Below, piece after piece: positions 22,691-36,525 of a DNA stretch of 64,000 bases. The DNA is taken from positions 61,459,248 to 61,523,247 of the forward strand of contig CM043944.1 of assembly GCA_014529385.2 (NCBI GenBank), read 5' to 3'. The position numbers and the translations under genes are program-made. The notes under the pieces are model-generated. The model saw only the letters and a program-made list of their open reading frames with translations. It was not told the origin of the DNA and made no database searches. The first letter of the stretch is position 1. The number at the start of each line of letters is the position of its first letter. This DNA comes from Adiantum capillus-veneris. Its lineage: Eukaryota; Streptophyta; Polypodiopsida; Polypodiales; Pteridaceae.

Positions 22691-22790
22691 AAAGTATCCA
22701 TAGGCCTTTCTCCGTATTCTTTTGGACTCTTAGTCAACCCACCCTTCTTGCCTTGTCAAAGTGCTCAGATAGCATCCAATGAGCAACGAG

Positions 22791-23478
22791 TCACCCTGAT
22801 ATATCCTCTATAAATGACTCAAGTGCATTTGACAGGCAAATATGATCACCCTTGGCATGAGAGATACTATAGAACCTTGTGCCTACATCATCGCCCTCGA
22901 CAACCATGTATTCCTCATTTTCATACCTTGCTCTTGAAAGCATATCCGCAACTCGGTTATCTTTCCCTGCAATATGCTTAAATTTTGGATTTAAGGACTT
23001 TATGTAGGCAATCCATCTCAAAATAGCAATGTCAAGAGTTGAGAATCTTGTGATCATTCCAAGAAGAGGTAGACAATCAGTCTCCACTATTACATTTGCA
23101 CCTATCAAATACTCTTTATCACATTTCAGGGTTGTAGATGCTCCCCATAATTCCCTTTTCACCTATGGATAATTGAGTTGACAAGCACTTAGGACCTTTG
23201 CTCCAAATCTCACTACGTATCTCTTACCATCTTCATCATCTTGGCCAATCGCCCATGCAATTCATGTGGGGCTAGTATCTATTTGTCACAATCACATGTC
23301 TCCCACAATCATAATTTACTTTCCTTAAAGTTGGTGGCATAAGCAACAACTTCTTTAATTTCCTCATGGCATGTGTATGCATTTCTTCCCATTGAAACTT
23401 TTGGTTCTTTCTCACAAGTTGATACAAGGCTCGACCACATGCGCATAATGTGGAATCCACATAACATAGAACACACAT
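22791..23478 (-). pseudogene. Gypsy-2 RNase H region
   Basis: IVETDCLPLLGMI and HIAGKDNRVADMLSRA are the central and final RNase H motifs of gypsy Pol; the N-terminal part around 23272-23478 is in other frames. The domain removes RNA from the RNA-DNA hybrid during reverse transcription. It is broken by stops. Confidence 0.8.
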
Positions 23479-24341
23479 GCACCCAAGAACCTTTGAACCT
23501 CAGTTACATTAGTACATGTCTCTTTCATTATTTGAATCACATCAATCTTTGCAGGACAAGGCCTTCTACCGGTAAGGTTCACCTCTTCCAACCTTGACAA
23601 GATATTATCACAATAATTGATATGGTTTTCCACATACCTTTGGGACCCTCTTGAGTCCAGAGCCACATCTATATCACTTACATCACATCCTTTGATTGGC
23701 ACATCATCAAGGAAAGGCATTGTAGTTTGCGGTATGAAGTCACGTAGGACTTTGTTCATACCTTTCATCATATGTGCAACTGAATTAGTTGCTCCCTGAC
23801 GTAAGGTGCACATCCTTACTAAACCCAAGGGTGTGCTCATGGTAGTCAGGTCCCTGCTTTCGATTGCTAGTTTGAACTAATCATACCCTGAGTAAAAATC
23901 TCCCATAGAATATATTCCTCTTCCTGCAAATGCGTATGCAAACTCATCAACAACTAGCCCTATACCCACATTTTTTATTGTCACCTTATTTACAGGTTGC
24001 ATATCCTGAATAAAGTGTAAAGAACCATTTTTCTTCAGAACTGTGAACCACCCGTTTAAATATGGAGCACAAGAAGGTTCCAAGATACCCATCTTTATCT
24101 TTTCATTAAGCAATTCAATGAGTTTTGGCAAATGGGCCTTTGGAACAGGAATAGGTTTCAAGTTCCAAGGTACATGAGGGATAGTAAAGATCACCATAGG
24201 AGCAATAGTGGATGGATCAACACACCCTATCTCACGCAGCTCAAATGAAAAAGCCTTTCCATGTTTGGCAAGCATTTCTTCAAAACATACTCTCTCAACA
24301 TCTGTCAAACTATCCTTGCAACCAATCTTTAACTCCTTCAA
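23412..24341 (-). pseudogene. Gypsy-2 reverse transcriptase
   Basis: The N-terminal half (23877-24341) includes KPIPVPKAHLPKLIELL, GILEPSCAPYLNGWFTVLKK and a YSMGDFYSGYD finger-palm motif. The C-terminal half (23412-23840) has the catalytic motif MPFLDDV (F-L-D-D in place of Y-x-D-D). A frame break lies near 23870. Confidence 0.85.
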
Positions 24342-24392
24342 AGAATCCTGTGTGAACTTGTGTCCAATCTTGCTTGGCTCACAAGGACTAGG

Positions 24393-25371
24393 CTACAAAG
24401 TAGCTTGATCCGTCTTATCCGTACAGTCTTTTGGTAGAAGTAATGCCATTGGTTTCACTTTCTTTGTCACAGACTTGTACTTGATCTCCACTGGCACATC
24501 AACACCCTGAGCATTTTTGAAATCCTCAATGACTTTGTACATTTCTATTGAGCATATTTTCACAACCTCACTTCCCATACGCAAATTGCAATCCACTAAA
24601 GACTCCAAGTATTGCATAGTATCCACAAACAAACACTCATCAAACACACTTGCAATGCATTCACCATCTTCTAGCAAACCATTCATCTTCAAACCTCTTT
24701 GTACACTATTTACATGTTGTCATTCACCCCGTTTTAAGTCCTCACACTTTGTAAAAGCAATAGATACATTAGAACGTTTCTCTTCTTGTACCACTGCAAT
24801 CTCGCTCTACAATGATACATGGCCAAAACCCCTCATATCCCTATAGTCCTTGAATTCTTTGTTTGTCTTTGGCAAGGGTTGCTCTCTAAGACTTTCACGA
24901 GTCCTTTCATGGTCCACACAAACAATAAGGAATTGTACTGCACACTTCCCATCCCTGCTCCTTATCCTAGCATAAGCTGACACATCATCCATTACCTTGG
25001 TTTCCATGCTAGTAGCAATGATGTATGACTGCCCAAGGATAAGAGGGTGTAGACATCTCTTGTATAAAGAAATTCTGGTCATCTTTCACATCCCCTATAG
25101 TCACCTTTACATTTTGACAAGCTCCATACAACTCCTTTGATGAGTTGTTTGCTGCATGAATCATCCATCCATGATTTAGATCAATTTGCCATTTTCCTTT
25201 TTGATAAAGACTCTCTGAAATGAGGTTAATCTCTGGCCCATGATCTATCAATGCAATGTATGGCTCTTCTAAGTCTCCTACTTTTACCAGGGTCTCAGTA
25301 GTTGCTCTTGCCCAGTGACTCTTTAAGTAGTAGCTCTTGTGAGTGGTCTCGACTTCATCTTCATCATCCAA
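24393..25371 (-). pseudogene. Gypsy-2 protease and protease-RT linker
   Basis: A retropepsin-like segment in 25009-25371 holds ALIDHGPEINLISESLY (D-H-G, a form seen in plant gypsy proteases). The linker to RT spans frames at 24807-25082 and 24393-24692. Several stops are present. Confidence 0.7.
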
Positions 25372-25422
25372 GAAGTGAACGTGTTTTACTCCTCCCCTAG
25401 ACTTGTAGCACCCAACAACAGT

Positions 25423-27645
25423 TTATTCACCTTGCTCACCATAGACCTGTACACCCTGTGCATTTAAAGTATCTTCTTCACCTTGTACATGGATAGATTC
25501 AGTAAGACACTGGAGCTTCCTCTTTATGATATCAATTATTTCTTTGTGGAATTCCCACTTTGCTATACCAAGAACCTCACCCAAGGTGAACTCCACCTTA
25601 GTGTTCAAAATCCTCTCTTCCAAAGCCTTTTTGAGGACCATTGTCACCTGTATGTCAGATTGGATTTTGTAGGCTGGCGGGGCCCTTTGCATCCTTCTTC
25701 TTTTCTTTAGAGGCTTCTTGCATAGGCACTTCAGGGATGAGCATCTGTTGTAGGGAAGGTGATCTAGGAGGCACTGTGTGATTTTTGCATCCACTCCTCG
25801 TCGCCCGTTTTGAAGGCCCTTCATCCCCATTATCACGCCTATGTTTCTCTTCGACAATGGCCTCATTGGCTTGAAATTTGGCAATGTATGCATGCACTCA
25901 CAAAGAGTCAACAGGGTCATTCCAACCTATTTCTAGCCGAATGTAGTCTCCAGCTTCATGTAAAACCTCTGTAGTCATTTTACCCTTCATAGCAGATTCT
26001 AGAATGCATGGCCATAGCTCTCCAATACCATTAGATGCTTCTTCTCCAACCTTGACTCCCTTTTGCTTTATAGGCTCCACCTTCAACCCATAGGCGGCTG
26101 CCTCAACCATTGAGATGGCATAGCTAGTATCCATGTCCTCAACTAGCTTCTTCATCCCGCCTTTTCCAAAGTTCATCCCTAAGAGCTTACCTATTTCATT
26201 TAAGTGAATTTTTCCATCTTTAAAGAAAACAAGCTCTTTTGTCAAAGCGTCTTTAAAGCTTTCACAATCCCTTCTTGCATGGTCGGTACTATCACACCAT
26301 ATACATCTATTGACAAAGCCTTCTCTGATTTGAGGTCGTTTCCCTGTAGGTTGACTTGATGGTTGCCCTTTCTCTTATAACCTTGTAAGCTTTAACTTAA
26401 GCTCTTGCATTCCTTTAACAATATCATCTAGAATGATTTTTTCACTCTTGGAACCACAATCACAGGCTTTATAGGACTCTCGGGAACATTTGGGACTTAA
26501 GTAGGGTTGACTATCATCTTATCTCTTTGTCGCTGTCACTTAGCTAGCAGTGAAATGGAATCTTCGACCTCATTCCAATTGGCCTTCAAACCCTGTTCTG
26601 CATCCTTATCCTTGAGTAGTAGCTCTAACTTCTCTTGAATCTCTTTACTGGCGACCTGCAAAAAGAGCTCTATCTTCTTTGAATTTAACGTAGCCTTTTT
26701 AGTCCTTGAAATTGATCATATCAGCATTCAAATTCCATTATCAGTTCTGTACGCGAAAGCTCTTCTTTTGCCCGAACTACCCACTCTAAAAAATTCCTCT
26801 TTGTTACCCTTTCGGAGTCCTCCATGAAATACTCTTCCTTCAAGGCTAATTTGAATGCTTCCCAACTTGCCCCATGCTCATTTCTAATTCCCCTTACATG
26901 CTCTGTGATCTCGAGAACCACAACTAGTTCAAAACTTTGCACCATCTCTGCTTCATACACTTGATGTAGCTCCATCTCGTTTACATACCCACAAAGATAC
27001 TTTGTTAAATCTTTACCTTTACATTAGGAAGATAATGGGGCATAGGAGGGCCTCTTTATTTGGCAGTTTAAGGAAGTCAAATCTTTAGAATTAAGAAAGT
27101 AATCAAAGGATATCTTTTTGAGTTCAAAGAGGCCAAACGGCTAGTTTATTTGAATTCAAAATTCCCCCCCAAAATAGAATTTAAAATCTAGCGGATGAAA
27201 CCATATCATGTAGCATATCTATGGAAAGAGCTCGACGAGTATATTGAAGATCTATAATCTCCGCTCAAATCGGAGATGATATGTGGGAGTTATGGAAGGC
27301 CAAAATTTGTAAAATTGTCCACCTCCTTTTTGAGGGGAAAAGTGCATCCTTTGACCACTCTTACACATCTCTTACACACCCACCATTTTTGCACATATGG
27401 CATACACCTATTTGTCAAAATGTTAATCACTTCCATAAGCTCTTGGAAAATAAAGAGGCCCTCCTAGACCCCATCCTCTTCCTAATGAATTTATCCATTT
27501 TCTTCACCACAGATTGAAGTTCTTTGGACAAGGAAAGTTCCCTCCTTTCTGCAGCTTGCTGCTGTTGTATAAACACTGCAAAATCTTGAAACATTTGCAT
27601 TGTGATTGGATCAAACCGAACCCCCTGTTGCTCTTGTTGCTCCAT
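25423..27645 (-). pseudogene. gag: Gypsy-2 gag
   Basis: Starts MEQQEQQGVRFDP at 27645. A capsid segment (26721-26975) with SWEAFKLALKEEYF is followed by a CCHC knuckle CIWCDSTDHARRDC at about 26264-26306. An acidic and basic linker follows (25423-26245). The frame is broken repeatedly. Confidence 0.75.
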
Positions 27646-27705
27646 AGCTTAAAAAATTTGATTTGAGACTCTCAATGAAGCTTTTGAACCCTCATCCTAG
27701 CCTAC

Positions 27706-27723
27706 TTCACGTCGGGTTCACCA
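27706..27723 (-). other. Gypsy-2 primer binding site
   Basis: Minus strand TGGTGAACCCGACGTGAA, six bases inside the 5' LTR end. I cannot name the tRNA with certainty. LTR-4 carries a similar site. Confidence 0.65.
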
Positions 27724-28071
27724 AAAATGTGTCAAGAAGTGTGCAGTGCGACTAGGAAAGCGTCGGGCCTCTAACTGTGAGGATTCGTAGCAAAATCAAG
27801 CAAGGCGTAGATGATTTGAAGCTAAAAACACACTAAAAAACAACAAAACTCCAGCCATGAAAGCTCCACTTTGAAAAAGAACCAAGATTAACTCAACACT
27901 CTTGTGTGTGTGATGATTAGGTGTAGCCTCGCTCCCAATTGCATAGATGCAGTGCTCATTTGACCTGTTAAAAATCCTAAATATACGATTTGATTCTTCG
28001 TCGTGACCATTTCATGGACGCTTTAGTACTTCATTGGAGAAGCCCTAGTAGTTATTTGAGGAGGGGAAACC

Positions 28072-28297
28072 TGTTGGAATTAGGGTTGCAGAGAAACACA
28101 CACAGCTTGGAGAAGACGAAGGAAGCTCAAGGCACACAATAGAGAGTGTGTTACTTAGTGTGCAATGGAAAGATAGATAGCCCTAGAGTGATGGGCGTAT
28201 ATACAATGCACGGGGAAAAAACCTCCTAAAGAGGGAAAAAATGCCCCGGCGGTCCTAGTGTGTTCACACACATCACTACTACATGTATATGGTAACA
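28072..28297 (-). repeat. Copia-2 3' LTR (left copy)
   Basis: 226 bp, TGTTGGAATTAGGG...GGTAACA on the plus strand, close to the Copia-1 LTR. Directly inside it is the polypurine tract (minus CCAGGGGGGA). Confidence 0.92.
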
Positions 28298-28369
28298 AAT
28301 CCCCCCTGGAGTGATGCGGTGAACGAGAGTTGGCACATGAGTAAAGGGAAGTGCCATGCCCTGAGGAGA

Positions 28370-30931
28370 GGATCAATCCACAAAGGGGAGTAAGCCCAAA
28401 GCTTTGCGGAAAGCTTCAAGCTTCTCACGAGACAATGCCTTTGTGAAAAGATCTGCAAGGTTGTCCTGTGTTGGCACATAAGCCAAGCCGATCTCTCCTG
28501 CTGAGAGCCTCTCCCTGACATAGTGGTAATGCACCTCAATGTGCTTTGTGCGAGCATGAAAAATTGGGTTCCTCGCAACTGCCAATGCGCTCTAATTGTC
28601 AGTGTAGATAGTGTTGGTAGTCTCATGTCCAACACCCAAATCAGCCATAAGGCTTTTGAGCCATACACACTCAACCGTAGCTGTGAAGACTGCCCTGTAC
28701 TCAGGCTCACAACTAGAAGTGACCACATTAGTTTGCTTCTTGCTCAACCATGATGTACATGGACTGCCAAGCATGAAACAAAAACCACTTGTGGACACTC
28801 GTGTGTCAAAACAACCATACCAATCTGAGTCCGAAAAAGCATGTAAGTTTGGTGGCAATGATTCCCCCTTGGGATAAAACAACCAAGATGTAAAGTTCCA
28901 CTAAGGTAGTGGAAAATCCTCTTGACAGCCTGCCAATGCCTAGACCTTGGGCTATGCATAAATCTGCTGACCTGTGAGACTACAAACTGAATGTCTGGAC
29001 TCGTGTTGCATACATAAATGAGGCAGCCAACACCAGTTTGATAAAGAGTGACATTAGCAAGATCGCAAGCATCATGTAGAATCAACTTCAAACCTGTTTC
29101 CATGTAAGTGGCAATAGGTTTGCAATGCTCAAGTCGAAACATACATAGCAATGTCTCTATGTAACTTTTCTGACACAAAGAAATACCACCATGACACTGC
29201 TTAAACTGTATACCCAAATAATGATGCAACAACCCCAACTCTTTTATCTTGAAAGTAGCATTCAGATCATCCTTAAATTCAACAATATGTCTCTCATTTG
29301 GTCCAGTGATCAGCAAATCATAAGAACCACAATGAGAAGTACATCACCCTCACGCTTTACATACAATGTGCTTTCTGTTAGACTGTTACGAAAGCCTCGT
29401 TTGACCAAATGAGTGTCAACTTTCTCATACCAAGCACGAGGAGATTGCTTCAACCCATACAAAGCCTTCTTACATCTGCACACTTTGTCCTCTCTCCTTT
29501 TATGACAAAACCGCGAGGCTGTGTTACATAAACTTCCTCAAAAATATCACCATTCAAGAAAGAATTAACAATGTCTGATTGATATACATCCCAACCAAAA
29601 TGAGCTGCCAATGCACATAGAAAACACACAGTAGTTATACGACAAGTGGGAGAAAAAGTCTCTTCATAATCTATGCATTTTTGCTGTGCATAACCCTTTG
29701 CAACAAGTCGAGCCTTATGGCAATAAATCTTATCATCCGGCTTGCGTTTCAACTTGTAAACCCACTTCGTACCAATGGCCTTTTGTCCAGGAGGCAAATC
29801 ACATAAAGTCCATGTGTCATTTTATATAAGTGCATCATATTCTGATTGCATGGCAGCCATCCAATTTTTTGAATTCTGTGCTTCATCAAAAGAGAGAGGT
29901 TCCTCAACATCATGTAAGCTAGACACAGCCAAAGCATAACAATCTGATGCATAAGATGTATGGTGAGAGCCTAAAAGAGTACGACTAGACAAAGGTGCAT
30001 CCAATTTACTGTCACGCAATGTATGCACCAGCCATTTTGGCATACCTCTAGCCTGCTCATTTTCAGCCCTTTCCTCATCAAGTACATCATGTACATCTGC
30101 ATCAGTAATAGGCTGATCTATCACATTTTTGGAAACCCCCATAGGGTATACATTTGCCTCATTGGAATTTACATTCTAGGTTCCACCACTGAAAAGAGGA
30201 AACAAAGTGTCATAAATGTCTTGTGAGCTTACATTATTGTCTCTAGTACAGGACAGCAAGCGCTGAACAAAATCTTCCACAAACACTACATCCCGTGAAA
30301 CGAGAATACGCTTTGTTTGCGGATGATATAACGTGTCACCAACAAAAATACATTTGACAGCCTTATCATCCAATTTTCTGCGTTGTGTTTGTGGCACCAA
30401 AGCATATGCCAAATAGCCAAAAACATGCATGTTCTCAATAGAAGGATTTCTATCATGCCATGCTTCATATGGAGTAATAGACTGCAAAGCTTTAGTAGGA
30501 CACCTCTTAAGTACATAAGTGGCACACAAAATGGCCTCAAGCCAAAAAAAATGTGGCAAAGCTTGACTTTTGACCATACATCATGCCATTTCCGTAAGTG
30601 ACTTGTTTTTCCTCTCACCAACACCATTTTGTTGAGGTTTATAAGACATTGTACATTGGTGTTTTATCCCATGACTAGCCAAAAATGCATTAAATTCATG
30701 GGACATATACGCCCCCCCTTGATCAGAATGGAGGCTGCCCATAATACATTTCGAGACATTTTCATTCATAGCCAAAAAAAAATTTAAGCACATAAAATCT
30801 TCATACTTCGCTTTAAGTGGAAATACCCATGCATGCCTGGAGTAATCGTTAATGAAAGTCACGAAGTACAGGTAATTTCCCAAGGACGGAGTTTGCATGG
30901 GCCCACAAACATCACTATGCACAAGCTGCAA
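28370..30931 (-). pseudogene. Copia-2 Pol remnant (integrase, RT, RNase H)
   Basis: Integrase core from 30931 (LVHSDVCGPM, NGVGERKNKS), then RT (28744-29797) and RNase H (28373-28882: HAFSDSDWYGCFDTR, SSCEPEYRAV, and ADLFTKALSREK at the end). Breaks include a TGA near 30582 where Copia-1 has CGA (a CpG C-to-T change), a frame break near 29330 that removes the segment holding the YVDD catalytic motif, and further stops. Confidence 0.88.
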
Positions 30932-30941
30932 CCTGCATGTG

Positions 30942-31198
30942 GCCCTAGTAGTTATTTGAGGAGGGGAAACCTGTTGGAATTAGGGTTGCAGAGAAACACA
31001 CACAGCTTGGAGAAGACAAAGGAAGCTCAAGGCACACAATAGAGAGTGTGTTACTTAGTGTGCAATGGAAAGATAGATAGCCCTAGAGTGATAGGTGTAT
31101 ATACAATGCACGGGGGAAAAAACCTCCTAAAGAGGGAAAAAATGCCTCAGTGGTCCTAGTGTATTCACACACATCACTACCATATGTATATGGTAACA
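30942..31198 (-). repeat. Duplicated host flank plus Copia-2 5' LTR (right copy)
   Basis: 30942-30971 repeats the 30 bp of Gypsy-2 LTR that precede the left Copia-2 LTR (28042-28071), followed by a 227-bp LTR at 30972-31198. This LTR carries a cluster of C-to-T/G-to-A changes absent from the other two LTRs of the family. Confidence 0.9.
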
Positions 31199-31892
31199 AA
31201 ACCATAATTGGAGGCCTCACAACCTTAGCCATGTAGTGGAAGCAGCACGGGACTGCACTAGCACCCTATAAAGGAATGGTTGTATCTTCTTGCTCATATG
31301 CCCAAATGAGCTCATTATTGGCTCTAAAATTTCCCACACTACTTAGAAAACAATGGCACCAACGTTGATGTGGCTTTTTGAGCTATTTTGAGCTATGTTT
31401 AGGCTATTTTTGACCATTTTATGGCCATTTCTAGCCCAAAAATGCCCCTTCTTGTCCATTAAAAGCCCAAACGAGCTGTACAAAATCCCTAAATTTGTGG
31501 AAAAATCCCATTGGGATCAAATTTCATGTTGAGTCTCATTTTTGCACTTGATAAGCACTTTGGACACATCTTTTATGCCCGCACGCAAAACCTGCTATTT
31601 TTGGCTGAGTTGCCCGCATTGAACTTTCTAGGCAAAACGAGCATGCCCCTTCAAAACAGTTGACATTTGTACATTCCTAAATAAAATAATAAATTCTTTA
31701 ATGTGGTAAAACATGCAATGGTGCCACGTCCCTGGCCTCGCTTGCTTGGCAAAGTATGACACACCTGCAACCATGGTATCCATTTTTGCATATATCACAC
31801 TATGTAAATCATATCTTTTGGTCCCACCTAACAAAAGCATTGAGAGTGAGGTAGATATTTTAATTTCACATTATGAACGTGCCACAGTACGA

Positions 31893-32085
31893 GAGTGTAA
31901 GACATTGGTTGAGTATAGTTCACGCTATCACAAAGTGATCCTCAAGCAGGTGGATGGGTTCATCTATGGTTGAACACCAGAGCTTAAGAAGCACATTAAA
32001 ACCCAAGATCCCAAGATGCTTGAGGAAGCGATAGTACATGCTCATATCCATGATGATCTAGATGAAAAAGCATTGTATAACACAC
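31893..32085 (+). pseudogene. gag: Gypsy-3 gag, right fragment
   Basis: Continues the capsid domain: ECKTLVEYSSRYHKVIL, VDGFIYG, stop, then TPELKKHIKTQDPKMLEEA and HIHDDLDE. It has typical capsid C-terminal spacing. After about 32085 the similarity ends. Confidence 0.8.
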
Positions 32086-33314
<1,229 letters not shown>

Positions 33315-34499
33315 TGTCAGAGTGTGTGTCTTTCCAAAGTCGATCGGGAAAGCGTCGGGCTTATGGGTGTAGACAAAGAAGCAGTCGAGGTGCAAACCAA
33401 GGAGAACAAGTCCAGTTAGGGTAAATTTAAGGGTAAATTAGAGCATCCATCAATTCGATAATTAAAACCCTTGATACAAATCGGTTGCATATACCGTCGT
33501 CAGTATGCCTGTTGATTTACAAACCCCTATTCAGATAATCCAACCCCGATGGAAACAATCCACAATTGCTAGGTAATTTGCACCTTGTATAGCTCCTTTT
33601 CCTATCAGATTCGAAAAAGGAAAATAACCCCTTCCACCCTGTGCTTGATCAAAATTCATCACCCCCTCTTCGATTGGCTCGTGTCTCCTCTCACCAAGGT
33701 CGGTTGTGAGAGAGAAAAAACCCTTCTCCATGTTTTGCAAGCTAGAGAGATCCCTTCCAGCTTCCTAAAGGCCTTGCACGGAGTTCCTCATTGAGCTCCA
33801 AAACAATTGCCTGCAAGCTCCCACTCGAACTCCCAAAAAAACTGTCTTTAGAGCTCCCTCTGTCTCCTCCAAAAGAAACCCTAAGAGCTCCTCCATGAGC
33901 CCTCCTCTGTGGCCTCTCATCTTCTTCAAGGAGGCTCCCACTGTCCCCAAAAAAAATTCCCCCCCCCCCCCCCCCCCGGCGTGAGCATGCCCGCTATTTT
34001 CCTTCTTCTTCTTTCTCCTTTCTTTTCCTTCTTCTTCTTTCGTTTCCTTCTCTTCTTTTTCTTCTTCCTCTTTCTTTCCTTCTCTTCTTCTTCCTTTCTT
34101 TCTCCTTCTTCTTCTTTCCTTCTCTTTTTCTTCCTCCTCTTTCTTTCCTTCTCTTCTTCTTCTTCCTTTCTTTCTCCTTTTTCTTCTTTCCTTCTCTTCT
34201 TCTTCCTCCTTTCTTTCTCCTTCTTCTTGCTTGACGGTGCTCCTCTTTTCCCTTCCTTTTCCCTAACTTTGTATGCTATCCCCATTCTCCAAAAAAAAAC
34301 TAACTTTATCCTAAAGCTTGTGTGGAGGCGTCGTTGCCCTCTTCTTTAAAATAAAAATAAAATTGGTGGCCCACATTTAGCATACACTCCATCATCCTGA
34401 TGGCATAATATGTTTTGGCATAAATCAAAGATTTGAAAAAACCTCAAAATTTTATGCAGATTTGCATCTTTCACCCCATGCCCGCAAAACGGCACGACA
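33315..34499 (-). repeat. LTR-4 3' LTR (left copy)
   Basis: 1185 bp, TGTCAGAGTGTG...GGCACGACA on the plus strand. Contains poly-C (33959-33977) and a TTC/TTTCC-rich tract at about 34005-34240. PPT (minus AGAGGGGGTGGA) lies directly inside, at 34500-34516. Confidence 0.82.
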
Positions 34500-34709
34500 T
34501 CCACCCCCTCTAAACCTGCACATCCCCCGGTATGTGCCAACCATTATTCCAAAATACAAGCAAAAACCTATAAATGCATACGTATTGCCCCATTGTGAGC
34601 ATGCTTTGAAAAATTTTGCAACATATGGCCTTATTTGAATATTCCCTCCTCCAGGATCATAGGGAAAGCATAAAAATTTCCCACCAGTAGAGCATAAGCA
34701 TGAATTAAC

Positions 34710-35330
34710 TTATAAACCATCATGAACCCCACCTGGATCATATGACATATAAGTCAATCGCCCCAAAACATGCACATATCCATCTCCACCCGGATCAAAT
34801 GGCACATCGATCAATTGCCCTAAACCATACATAAAATCGTCTCCCCCTAGATCAAAAGCTAGTAGAAAATCCCCTACATCATAGGGTAACAAAAAATCCC
34901 ATACAACATCTGGCAACATTCAATATTGCCATCTCCCTAGTGCATCATGCTCATCTAACTGTTGATCATCTATCACAGGTAGGAGAATTGGTAATGTAGC
35001 TTCACCCCCTCTAGTATTGGAATCTCGATCATTCATATCTAGATACATCAAGTCTCTGTAAAAATCTTCTTCATTGGACTCCCAAGATGCATCAGAAAAC
35101 ATTCCCCTAGTTTGTATATGCACAAAACCAAATAGAGCATCATCCAACAACTACATAAGGTCATCATCAACCACATCTGGATAAACATGCTTATGCATGA
35201 AACCAAATTTCTCAATGCCCTTTTCATCTGTAGTTGAGAAGCCTTCCAAAGCTTCATCCAATAAGCACATAAACTCTAGGTCCACCGCTTCATAAGAATC
35301 TTCCACCTTGCATATCCCAGGTTGCAAACT
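34710..35330 (-). pseudogene. LTR-4 acidic 3' reading region with DPGG repeats
   Basis: Frames at 34710-34919 and 34920-35257 encode an Asp/Glu-rich segment and three spaced copies of a FDLGG / FDPGG / YDPGG motif about 23 residues apart. The LTR-F ORF ends in WPFDPGGMSIY at the same place relative to its PPT. No function known to me. Confidence 0.45.
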
Positions 35331-36100
35331 AGTCTTTCAACACATGGTTATATGCATACTAGCCACATCTTTGCTCAACAAGTTTCTCCCCATCACCCAA
35401 ATATCTTTGAATTTCTATAGCACAAAGCTCAGCATGCATAATTGAAAATTGCATCTACGTCCCTGTTGATATCATCACCACAATGAACCCAATCATATGA
35501 AACACCAAAGGATTGCAATTCATTATGAACCCCCTCTGAATAAGAATCATCAAGATCACGATCACTTTGCCATATTGAGAGCTTTGCATCACAAAATCTT
35601 GATAAAGAAGGAGTATGACCCCCTCTAAATCATCACCATGAGGATCTTCAAGCACATACCTTGCTCATCCAAGCCCTTAAAATGTGGTCTATCCAAACCC
35701 TATAAATGCTCATGTACATCCATACCTTGTGAACCCTCATGTACAGACCCTCTGAATCCTCATGCTTTTCTTGACCCTCTAAGTCTTCAACTTTAACTAT
35801 AGGATCGAATCTGCAATTCCAAGCTTTGCATAGACAGCTTGGACAACCTCTTCATCATTTTTATCCTCTAATAGCCTATCATCCTCAAGCAAGTATTCAT
35901 CAATAGAAGTTTCCATCTTAGCCCTAATATGCTTGCAAACCTCCGCCTAGGTAGGCATATTAACACAATCCTCATCATCTTCATGGGATCCCATCGTTCT
36001 CAAATGACGACAGCTTTAAACCTGCTCCAGCTATGCAGATTTTATTGTTGAAGCTCCTGGACTCTCTCAATAAAATATAGGATCACAAACCTATCGAATT

Positions 36101-36430
36101 TTAGAATCTTATTCTCTTTTGGCACCCCATGCAGCTCCAACTCCTCTTCATATAGCAATCCAAGTATCCTATTGGATCATAACCATCAAAAACTCCTTGA
36201 TGATTAAAAACCGAGCATTTGGTATTTTCAAGAGACAATTGTTGCAACATCTCTTGCTTCCAGTCATTTGGCTCTTTAAATTCCCTTGGTCCCATTGTTG
36301 ATCGTGATACTTGAATTTTTTTTGTGTTAGTATGCTTTCTAAATCCACCATGTTCACCTTTTGCAGACAGCTGCAACTCTTGGTTTTCGATTTCCAAAAT
36401 GGTATCCAAGTTTTGGTTCATAACTTGCAC
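36101..36430 (-). pseudogene. LTR-4 gag-like N-terminus
   Basis: 109 codons. FKEPNDWKQEM and VFDGYDPIGYLDCYMK resemble the start of a gypsy capsid domain, where a P-F-G-x-D-P-x-x-W-L motif is usual. The remainder of the capsid is absent. Confidence 0.45.
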
Positions 36431-36503
36431 TTGAATCCCATAATCTAATACATCTCTTTCTCATGGTTTGGTGACATGGCTAACTCTGTCTACCCCGATC
36501 AAG

Positions 36504-36521
36504 TTTGCGTCTAGTTCACCA
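36504..36521 (-). other. LTR-4 primer binding site
   Basis: Minus strand TGGTGAACTAGACGCAAA, four bases inside the LTR. Its first eight bases match the Gypsy-2 site, as do GACG further on. Confidence 0.6.
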
Positions 36522-36525
36522 AAAA

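Larger units (their letters stand above)
28072..31198 (-). mobile_element. Copia-2: rearranged Ty1/copia copy lacking gag and protease
   Basis: LTRs at 28072-28297 and 30972-31198 with target duplication AAACC at 28067-28071 and 31199-31203. The interior keeps RNase H, RT and most of integrase, but the 5' end (PBS, gag, protease) is replaced by 30 bp of the flanking Gypsy-2 LTR. Same family as Copia-1. Confidence 0.92.
20297..31892 (-). mobile_element. Gypsy-2: degenerate Ty3/gypsy element interrupted by Copia-2
   Basis: LTRs of about 1.03 kb (20297-21322 and 27730-31892, the latter split by Copia-2) flank gag, protease, RT, RNase H and integrase in gypsy order on the minus strand. PPT and PBS are in the expected places. 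It sits inside the Gypsy-3 capsid domain. No clean target duplication is left: the last bases of the right LTR and its duplication seem lost at 31891-31893. Many stops and frameshifts make it inactive. Confidence 0.9.
27730..31892 (-). repeat. Gypsy-2 5' LTR (right copy), split by Copia-2
   Basis: Parts 27730-28071 and 31204-31892 together make about 1.03 kb and align with 20297-21322. Copia-2 and its AAACC duplication account for the interruption. A second copy of 30 bp of this LTR lies inside Copia-2 at 30942-30971. Confidence 0.88.

Noticed and set aside
33909-34349. Hydrophobic or Lys/Glu-rich ORFs on both strands
   Set aside because: By-product of the TTC/TTTCC tract inside the LTR-4 LTR; repeated in its other LTR at 36844-37239.
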